This document shows, one piece after another, positions 5,969-10,970 of a stretch of 10,970 bases of DNA (positions within the stretch are counted from its first letter, which is position 1; each line of letters opens with the position of its first letter). Position numbers and translations under genes: made by a program. The DNA is from Candidatus Falkowiibacteriota bacterium (GTDB lineage: Bacteria > Patescibacteriota > Patescibacteriia > Patescibacteriales > UBA12465): NCBI GenBank assembly GCA_026396945.1, contig JAPLVX010000038.1, forward strand, positions 14,635-25,604. The letters run 5' to 3'. The notes beneath the pieces were generated by a model that was not told the DNA's origin, did not search any database, and saw only the letters and a list, made by a program, of their open reading frames with translations.

Positions 5969-8026
5969 ATGCAGGAAATGATTACGCAATTGCGCAAACG
6001 GTCGGGCGACATCACCGCTTTTGACCAGAAAAAAATTACTAAGGCGATCAAGAACGCTTCCATGGCGGTGGGCATTAATGATGAAACTTTATTTCAAAAT
6101 CTAAGCAACAAAGTCGTTGAAAAACTGCGCCTTAAATTTCATAAAAACAGTATTCCGGCCGTGGAAGAGATCCAAGACTTGGTTGAGGAAGTCTTAATTG
6201 AAGAACGGCAAATTAAGACTGCTAAGGCTTATATCATTTATCGTGATCAACATCGTCAGATTAGAGATATTAACCAAGCCACCGAAGACGAAAAATTAAT
6301 GGGCAGTTATTTGGGACGATCTGATTGGCGCTTGAAAGAAAACAGTAATATGAGTTTCTCGGTTCAAGGTTTAAATAATTATGTTGCTTCGGCAATCTCG
6401 GCTCGTTATTGGTTAAATAAATTATATCCGGAAAAAGTTAGATCTGCTCATGTTAATGGCGATTTTCATATTCATGATTTGGGCTTGCTCGCGCCTTATT
6501 GTTGCGGTTGGGACTTAAAAGATTTGTTAACCCGCGGTTTCAGGGGTGTCAGAGAAAAGGTCCAGAGTAATGCCCCTAAACATTTTCGCAGTGTTTTAGG
6601 TCAGATTGTTAACTTCTTCTATACTATGCAGGGGGAAGCGGCCGGCGCCCAAGCCTTCTCTAATTTTGATACTTATCTAGCACCTTTTATTCGTTATGAT
6701 AATTTGACTTATAAAGAAGTAAAGCAATGCTTACAGGAATTCATGTTTAATATTAATGTTCCGACGCGGGTTGGTTTTCAAACTCCTTTCACTAATATCA
6801 CGATGGACGTGACCCCTTCACCCCTGGTCGGCGAAGAGAACGTGATTATTGGCGGGAAAATCATGCCCGAGAAGTATAAAGACTTTCAGGCGGAAATGGA
6901 TATTTTTAATCAAGCTTTCGCCGAGGTAATGCTCGCCGGTGATTCTACCGGCCGGGTCTTTGGTTTCCCCATTCCGACTTATACAGTTGATAAAGAATTC
7001 GATTGGGATCGGGAATGTTTAAAGCCGGTCTGGGAAATGACCGCCAAATATGGTATTCCGTATTTTTCTAATTTTGTTAACTCGGATATGAAACGCGATG
7101 ATGCTCGTTCCATGTGTTGCCGTTTAAGGTTAGATAATCGGGAACTTCGCAAGCGCGGTGGCGGCTTATTTGGCGCCAATCCTCTGACCGGAAGTTTAGG
7201 GGTGGTGACGATAAATTTAGCTCGTCTTGGTTACCTTTCTAAAGATAAAGACGAATTCAGAAAACGTCTGGTTGTTTTAATGGACATCGCTAAAGACAGC
7301 TTAGAAATTAAAAGAAAAGTAATTGAGCAATTTACTAAAGATCGTTTATATCCTTATTCTATGTATTATTTGGACGGTATCTACCAACGCTTCGGCACTT
7401 ATTGGCAAAATCATTTTAATACCATTGGTATTAATGGGATGAATGAATGCGCTTTAAATTTATTGGGGAAAGATATTACTAGTCCCGAAGGACATAAATT
7501 TGCCGCCGAAACTTTAGATTTTATGCGCGAGAAATTAATGGATTATCAAACCGAGACTAATAATTTATATAATTTAGAAGCGACTCCGGGCGAAGGTTGT
7601 ACTTATCGTTTCGCCAAAAAAGATCAGGAATTATACCCGGATATTATTTGCGCCAATAATAACGCCGTTAAAACCCAGCAAGCCGATCCTTATTATACCA
7701 ATTCAACTCATCTGCCAGTCAGTTACACCGATGATATTTTCTCCGCCCTAGACTTACAAGATGAACTCCAAATTAAATATACCGGCGGCACAGTTTTACA
7801 TGGCTATCTAGGCGAACGCTTAGATAACGGTGAAGCGGCTAAGAAATTAGCCCGCAAAATAATCGAAAATTATCGCTTGCCTTATTTTACCATTACGCCA
7901 ACTTTTTCTATTTGTCCGAAGCACGGCTATTTATCCGGTGAGCATAAATTTTGTCCGAAATGTGATGAAGAAATTGGTTATCAGGAAGACTTGAAACCCG
8001 AGGAAGCCGTCATGGTTGCCGCCTAG
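5969..8026 (+). CDS. nrdD: Anaerobic (class III) ribonucleoside-triphosphate reductase, body lacking the glycyl-radical loop
   Basis: NrdD reduces NTPs to dNTPs without oxygen, using a glycyl radical that generates a thiyl radical on a cysteine. This 685-aa product holds an N-terminal ATP-cone (about residues 8-100), the ten-stranded catalytic barrel, and the finger-loop S-M-C-C-R-L, in which C384 is the likely thiyl-radical cysteine (compare M-G-C-R in E. coli NrdD). The C-terminal zinc site C-P-K-H ... C-P-K-C (C649, C662, C665, with H652 or H659) is also present. The protein then stops at A685 (TAG). It does not contain the R-V-x-G-Y/W-L loop carrying the radical glycine, which normally lies some 30-40 residues after the zinc site. 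That loop is encoded in the next ORF. The body otherwise looks intact, with no internal frameshift. No clear Shine-Dalgarno precedes it; it is probably translated following nrdR. Confidence 0.93.
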   Translation: MQEMITQLRKRSGDITAFDQKKITKAIKNASMAVGINDETLFQNLSNKVVEKLRLKFHKNSIPAVEEIQDLVEEVLIEERQIKTAKAYIIYRDQHRQIRDINQATEDEKLMGSYLGRSDWRLKENSNMSFSVQGLNNYVASAISARYWLNKLYPEKVRSAHVNGDFHIHDLGLLAPYCCGWDLKDLLTRGFRGVREKVQSNAPKHFRSVLGQIVNFFYTMQGEAAGAQAFSNFDTYLAPFIRYDNLTYKEVKQCLQEFMFNINVPTRVGFQTPFTNITMDVTPSPLVGEENVIIGGKIMPEKYKDFQAEMDIFNQAFAEVMLAGDSTGRVFGFPIPTYTVDKEFDWDRECLKPVWEMTAKYGIPYFSNFVNSDMKRDDARSMCCRLRLDNRELRKRGGGLFGANPLTGSLGVVTINLARLGYLSKDKDEFRKRLVVLMDIAKDSLEIKRKVIEQFTKDRLYPYSMYYLDGIYQRFGTYWQNHFNTIGINGMNECALNLLGKDITSPEGHKFAAETLDFMREKLMDYQTETNNLYNLEATPGEGCTYRFAKKDQELYPDIICANNNAVKTQQADPYYTNSTHLPVSYTDDIFSALDLQDELQIKYTGGTVLHGYLGERLDNGEAAKKLARKIIENYRLPYFTITPTFSICPKHGYLSGEHKFCPKCDEEIGYQEDLKPEEAVMVAA

Positions 8027-8104
8027 AACCCTGCTTTGGCAAGCGGTCATTATAAAAATATAACAATTATTTAATTACCATATTTATTAATAAAATAAAA
8101 ATAT
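8027..8104 (+). other. AT-rich spacer separating the two parts of nrdD
   Basis: The 78-nt spacer is a multiple of three, so the body and the radical peptide are in the same frame. In that frame it holds TAA at 8072 and 8096, after the TAG at 8024. From 8047 on it is almost pure A/T, unlike the genes on either side. No promoter, Shine-Dalgarno or terminator is evident. There is only a 4-bp hairpin near 8033-8044. Confidence 0.75.
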
Positions 8105-8245
8105 ATGAGTCCCGTGCAAACACAACGTCAAGAATGTATAATTTATAGCCGCGTCGTTGGCTGGTTAACTCCGGTTCAGAACTATAATAAAGGTAAAGCG
8201 GCCGAATATAAAGATCGTAAGACTTTCAAGATTGGTGAGAAATAA
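8105..8245 (+). CDS. Free-standing glycyl-radical peptide of class III ribonucleotide reductase
   Basis: This 46-codon ORF matches the extreme C-terminus of NrdD. Residues 15-21 read S-R-V-V-G-W-L, the glycyl-radical loop, with G19 as the radical glycine. The remainder (T-P-V-Q-N-Y-N-K-G-K, then D-R-K-T-F-K) is the conserved ending of NrdD after the loop. The first ten residues (M-S-P-V-Q-T-Q-R-Q-E) look like the flexible linker that normally joins the zinc site to the loop. The ATG at 8105 is the only ATG in the ORF, and no Shine-Dalgarno precedes it, so initiation is uncertain. The coding sequence is undamaged to its natural end, which argues that it is kept by selection. It could be a separate subunit that docks on the NrdD body and is activated by NrdG, or the 3' part of a recently broken gene. 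Confidence 0.85.
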   Translation: MSPVQTQRQECIIYSRVVGWLTPVQNYNKGKAAEYKDRKTFKIGEK

Positions 8246-8250
8246 ATAAT

Positions 8251-8296
8251 AATCAGGGATCTTCGGGATTTAGAATTTCTTTAGATCCCTCTGATT
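8251..8296 (+). promoter_or_regulatory. Long hairpin ending 3 nt before the nrdG start
   Basis: AATCAGGGATCT (8251-8262) pairs with AGATCCCT-CT-GATT (8283-8296): 8 plus 4 base pairs with a 2-nt bulge and a 20-nt loop. No T-run follows, so it is not a typical terminator. It occupies the place where a Shine-Dalgarno would be and could control nrdG translation or mark an mRNA processing site. Confidence 0.5.
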
Positions 8297-8299
8297 CCT

Positions 8300-8998
8300 A
8301 TGATTATTGGTGGTTTAGAAAAATTAAGCTTATTAGATTATCCCGGACATCTCGCCGCGGTTGTTTTTACCCAAGGTTGTAATTTTCGTTGCCATTTTTG
8401 CTATAATCCCCAGCTTGTCTTGCCTAATAAAGAAAAGGGTCCGATTCTTACCGAATCAGACCTTTTTCTTTTTTTGAAAAATCGGCTGGGCAAGCTCGAG
8501 GGGGTAGTAATTACCGGCGGTGAACCAACCTTGCACCCGGATTTGCCCCAGTTTATTAAAGCTATAAAAGACCTAGGTTATTTGATCAAACTGGATTCTA
8601 ATGGCACTAATCCAAAAATGTTAAGGGCGCTTATTAAAGCTAAATTAATTGATTATATTGCCATGGATATAAAAGCACCGCTTGATAAATATTCGGATAC
8701 GGTTGGAGTGGGAGTTGACTGTGATAATATTAAAAAAAGTGTTAAAATAATAATGACGAGCGGCCTGCCCTATGAATTTAGGACGACTTTAGTCCCCGGT
8801 TTGATTGTGCCCACTGATTTAAAGGCAATGGGCAAATTAATTAAAGGCGCGTCAAAATGGTATTTGCAAAAATTTAAGTCCGATACCGACTTGGTTGATT
8901 TTAATTTTAAGGCCGGAAAATCATTTACGTCTCAAGAAATGAAAATAATGGCGGCCGTCGGTGGGCAATTCGTCGACCGCTGCGAACTTCGCGCCTAA
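8300..8998 (+). CDS. nrdG: Anaerobic ribonucleotide reductase-activating protein (radical SAM)
   Basis: NrdG cleaves S-adenosylmethionine at a 4Fe-4S cluster and abstracts a hydrogen from the radical glycine of NrdD. The cluster motif C-x3-C-x2-C is present (C27, C31, C34) in the family context F-T-Q-G-C-N-F-R-C. The SAM-binding motif G-G-E-P follows at residues 73-76. The opening M-I-I-G-G-L-x-K-x-S-L-L-D-Y-P-G fixes the start. At 232 aa it belongs to the longer NrdG type related to pyruvate formate-lyase activase, rather than the ~155-aa E. coli type. It lies 54 nt behind the glycyl-radical peptide, its presumed substrate. No Shine-Dalgarno is seen; a hairpin stands immediately upstream. 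Confidence 0.94.
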   Translation: MIIGGLEKLSLLDYPGHLAAVVFTQGCNFRCHFCYNPQLVLPNKEKGPILTESDLFLFLKNRLGKLEGVVITGGEPTLHPDLPQFIKAIKDLGYLIKLDSNGTNPKMLRALIKAKLIDYIAMDIKAPLDKYSDTVGVGVDCDNIKKSVKIIMTSGLPYEFRTTLVPGLIVPTDLKAMGKLIKGASKWYLQKFKSDTDLVDFNFKAGKSFTSQEMKIMAAVGGQFVDRCELRA

Positions 8999-9021
8999 TT
9001 CGTTTAATTTAAACGGCGTTA

Positions 9022-9381
9022 ATGTTTAAAACTTTAGACTTTAAAGCTTATAGCTTCATTAATTCTATGGAGTCAGAAAAGAATAAACAAGCGAAAGATG
9101 AGTTTAATAATTTTACGGCCAACCCGAACCGCGAGCTCGATCAAAATCCGCTTAAGATTCTATTAGCCGAAAATTTAGCCATTAGTCAGGAAATTTTAGA
9201 TCTGGCTAAATACATAAAGAATTATATTCGCTGGCAAAAAATATTCGGTTGGCTAAAAGTGTTTTTAATTGTTATCCCCATAGTTTTAGGAGTTCTTTAT
9301 TTACCGGCGATGTTGAAGAATGTTTTATCTTCTTACGGCTTGAATACCACGAGTAATTCTTATACGAATTTATTAAAATAG
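9022..9381 (+). CDS. Small single-pass membrane protein next to a TraG-like ATPase
   Basis: The 119-aa protein has a polar N-terminal half, an amphipathic helical stretch (about residues 42-72) and one membrane helix at about 75-97, followed by a short polar tail. There is no signal peptide. I recall similar small proteins (an acidic or amphipathic helix, then a K-V-hydrophobic-P-hydrophobic-G helix) beside VirD4-like ATPases in other candidate-phyla genomes, but cannot name a family. The start may instead be the ATG at 9067 (M16), since the first 15 residues look less conserved in character and neither start has a Shine-Dalgarno. It lies 23 nt after nrdG with no terminator between, and 19 nt before the ATPase, so it most likely forms a translational unit with the ATPase and could serve as its membrane anchor. 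Confidence 0.75.
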   Translation: MFKTLDFKAYSFINSMESEKNKQAKDEFNNFTANPNRELDQNPLKILLAENLAISQEILDLAKYIKNYIRWQKIFGWLKVFLIVIPIVLGVLYLPAMLKNVLSSYGLNTTSNSYTNLLK

Positions 9382-9400
9382 TTTTTTATTAAAATAGTTT

Positions 9401-10970
9401 ATGTCCCAAGATATTGCCTTTTTTGCGCAAACAACCTTTCGGAACGAATTCAAAAAATTCGGCATTAGAACCGACGATCGCCGTCGGCATATGTATTTAG
9501 TGGGGAAAACCGGTATGGGTAAATCAACTATTTTAGAAAACATGATTGTCGATGATATTCGGGCTGGACACGGCGTGGCGGTCGTTGATCCGCACGGGGA
9601 TTTAGCCGAGAAAATAATTGAATACATTCCTAGTAGCCGGGTTAATGAGGTGGTTTATTTCAATCCGGCCGATATCAATTACCCGATTGCCTTTAACGTG
9701 GTGGAACAAGTCGAACCGCATTTACGTCACCTAGTCGCTTCCGGTTTAATCGGTGTCTTTCAAAAACTTTGGGCTGATTCCTGGGGGCCCCGCTTGGAAT
9801 ATATTTTACGTAATGCGATCTTAGCGATTTTAGATTTTCCGGGCTCGACTCTACTCGGCGTCGTTAGGATGTTGTCTGACAAAAATTATCGTAAGCGCGT
9901 CGTATCTAATATTAAAGATCCGGTCGTGAAATCATTTTGGGAAAAAGAATTTGCTTCTTACGCCGATAAGTTCGCCGCCGAAGCGGTCTCGCCGATTCAA
10001 AATAAAGTCGGTCAATTCTTATCCAGTTCACTGATGAGAAATATAATCGGTCAAGTAAAATCATCGATTGATATTCGGGATATTATGGATAATGGCAAAA
10101 TTTTAATCATGAATTTGAGTAAAGGGCGGATCGGTGAGGATAATTCGGCGCTCCTCGGCGCTATGATGATTACTAAAATTCAATTGGCGGCCATGAGTCG
10201 AGTTGATGTGCCAGAAAAAGATCGTCATGATTTTTATTTGTACATTGATGAATTTCAAAATTTTTCGACCGATAGTTTCGCCAATATTTTATCCGAGGCC
10301 CGTAAATATCGCTTAAATTTAATTTTAGCTCATCAATATATTGAACAATTAAGTGAAAAAGTTAAACCGGCTGTGTTTGGTAATGTCGGCACCATGGTAG
10401 TTTTCAGGGTGGGGGCGACCGACGCCGAGGAATTAGTTAAGGAATTCACCCCGACTTTTACGGAAGAAGATTTGGTTAATTTGCCTAAGTATGAAATGTA
10501 CTTAAAACTAATGATCGATGGTATTTCCTCGAATCCCTTTTCCGGCCGCGGCTTGCCGCCCTTAACTAAAGAAGAAAAGACCGGTAACCTGGAGCGAGTT
10601 ATTCGCTATTCCCGAGAGAAATATGCGAGTGAGCGCGAAGCCGTGGAAGAGAAGATTATGAGTTGGCACGAAAATTATGAAGAGAATATGACCGTTGTTA
10701 AAGGCATTAATCCTAATGAAGAAAATTTTGAACTAAAGAAAAATGTGGCGGCGACAATCGCGGCTAATAGCCAGGCGTCCAGTAATTCGCCGCGAAGTAA
10801 TCTCAGAAGTAATTTTAGTGGCGCTCCCCAAGCGCCTTTCCCGAACCAATTAGTCAAGCAATCTCTTTCCTCTAGCTCGGCAAGCCCTAGCTGGGACGAT
10901 CGGCCGGCAACGCGCGCGCCGCTACCTAAAACCAAGAGCCGGGGCGGAATTGAGGTGCAGTGTTCTGAGT
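9401..10970 (+). CDS. VirD4/TraG-like type IV secretion coupling ATPase (3' end outside the window)
   Basis: The frame is open for 523 codons to the edge of the window. It is a RecA-fold, HerA/VirD4-class ATPase. Walker A is G-K-T-G-M-G-K-S-T (residues 35-43), followed by V-V-D-P-H-G-D-L (61-68), typical of this group. Walker B is Y-L-Y-I-D-E-F (acidic pair D283-E284), and A-H-Q-Y (H311, Q312) resembles the sensor motif. The core ends near residue 390. A charged helical stretch (about 395-435) and a Ser/Asn/Pro-rich tail follow. Unlike VirD4 itself, it has no N-terminal membrane helices; the small membrane protein just upstream may supply the anchor. Such proteins pump DNA or couple it to a secretion channel; here the substrate is unknown. 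No relaxase is visible in the window. The ATG at 9401 is chosen because the Walker A then falls at the usual distance; no Shine-Dalgarno is seen. Confidence 0.88.
   Translation, partial: MSQDIAFFAQTTFRNEFKKFGIRTDDRRRHMYLVGKTGMGKSTILENMIVDDIRAGHGVAVVDPHGDLAEKIIEYIPSSRVNEVVYFNPADINYPIAFNVVEQVEPHLRHLVASGLIGVFQKLWADSWGPRLEYILRNAILAILDFPGSTLLGVVRMLSDKNYRKRVVSNIKDPVVKSFWEKEFASYADKFAAEAVSPIQNKVGQFLSSSLMRNIIGQVKSSIDIRDIMDNGKILIMNLSKGRIGEDNSALLGAMMITKIQLAAMSRVDVPEKDRHDFYLYIDEFQNFSTDSFANILSEARKYRLNLILAHQYIEQLSEKVKPAVFGNVGTMVVFRVGATDAEELVKEFTPTFTEEDLVNLPKYEMYLKLMIDGISSNPFSGRGLPPLTKEEKTGNLERVIRYSREKYASEREAVEEKIMSWHENYEENMTVVKGINPNEENFELKKNVAATIAANSQASSNSPRSNLRSNFSGAPQAPFPNQLVKQSLSSSSASPSWDDRPATRAPLPKTKSRGGIEVQCSE

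Noticed and set aside
8024..8098. Stop-codon recoding (TAG read as an amino acid) joining the two parts of NrdD
   Set aside because: Two TAA codons follow in the same frame, and TAG ends another gene normally (4677-4679). The intervening codons do not resemble NrdD.
9373..9627. Minus-strand open frame over the start of the ATPase gene
   Set aside because: The plus strand here encodes Walker A and the D-P-H-G-D-L motif; the antisense frame has no supporting feature.
10675..10935. Minus-strand open frame near the end of the window
   Set aside because: It is antisense to the low-complexity tail of the ATPase; repeated Leu/Gly/Ala arises from the complement of Ser/Asn/Pro codons.

Overview
The window reads like chromosomal DNA of a candidate-phyla-radiation (Patescibacteria, probably Parcubacteria-type) bacterium. 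The assignment is an inference. It rests on a low-to-moderate GC content, a class III ribonucleotide reductase (RNR) operon nrdR-nrdD-nrdG, and a stand-alone VirD4/TraG-like ATPase next to a small single-pass membrane protein, a pairing I associate with these genomes from memory. The standard code is used; UGA is not read as glycine in any gene here. Three promoters share one architecture: TTGAC, a 17-nt spacer, then an extended -10 of the form TGn-TAA.

Layout. (1) 1-288: the 3' end of ftsZ, ending in its conserved C-terminal peptide, then a terminator. (2) 350-5315: an envelope/secretion block of four genes of unknown function: a 617-aa four-helix membrane protein, a 295-aa secreted protein on the minus strand, a 293-aa secreted beta-rich protein, and a 164-aa lipoprotein. 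Two of the leaders share a boxA-like element just after the start of transcription, and one carries a telomere-like (AAACCCT)3 tract. The signal sequences (cleavage before Q, and a C-K-K-E-E lipobox end) look like those of Bacteroidota. (3) 5316-8998: the anaerobic dNTP-synthesis operon. A strong promoter is followed by two NrdR boxes exactly 32 bp apart, with a perfect DnaA box upstream, then nrdR, nrdD, a tiny ORF and nrdG. (4) 9022-10970: a small membrane protein and a TraG/VirD4-like ATPase that runs off the window.

The most unusual feature is the reductase. The 685-aa NrdD has the ATP-cone, the catalytic cysteine region and the C-terminal zinc site, but stops before the glycyl-radical loop. 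That loop (S-R-V-V-G-W-L) is encoded 78 nt downstream by a separate 46-codon ORF, in the same frame but behind three in-frame stop codons. The window therefore predicts either a two-piece class III RNR with a free-standing radical peptide (formally like GrcA/YfiD and pyruvate formate-lyase) or a recently broken gene. NrdG would make the radical on the small peptide, and NrdR would shut the whole unit off when dATP/ATP is high.
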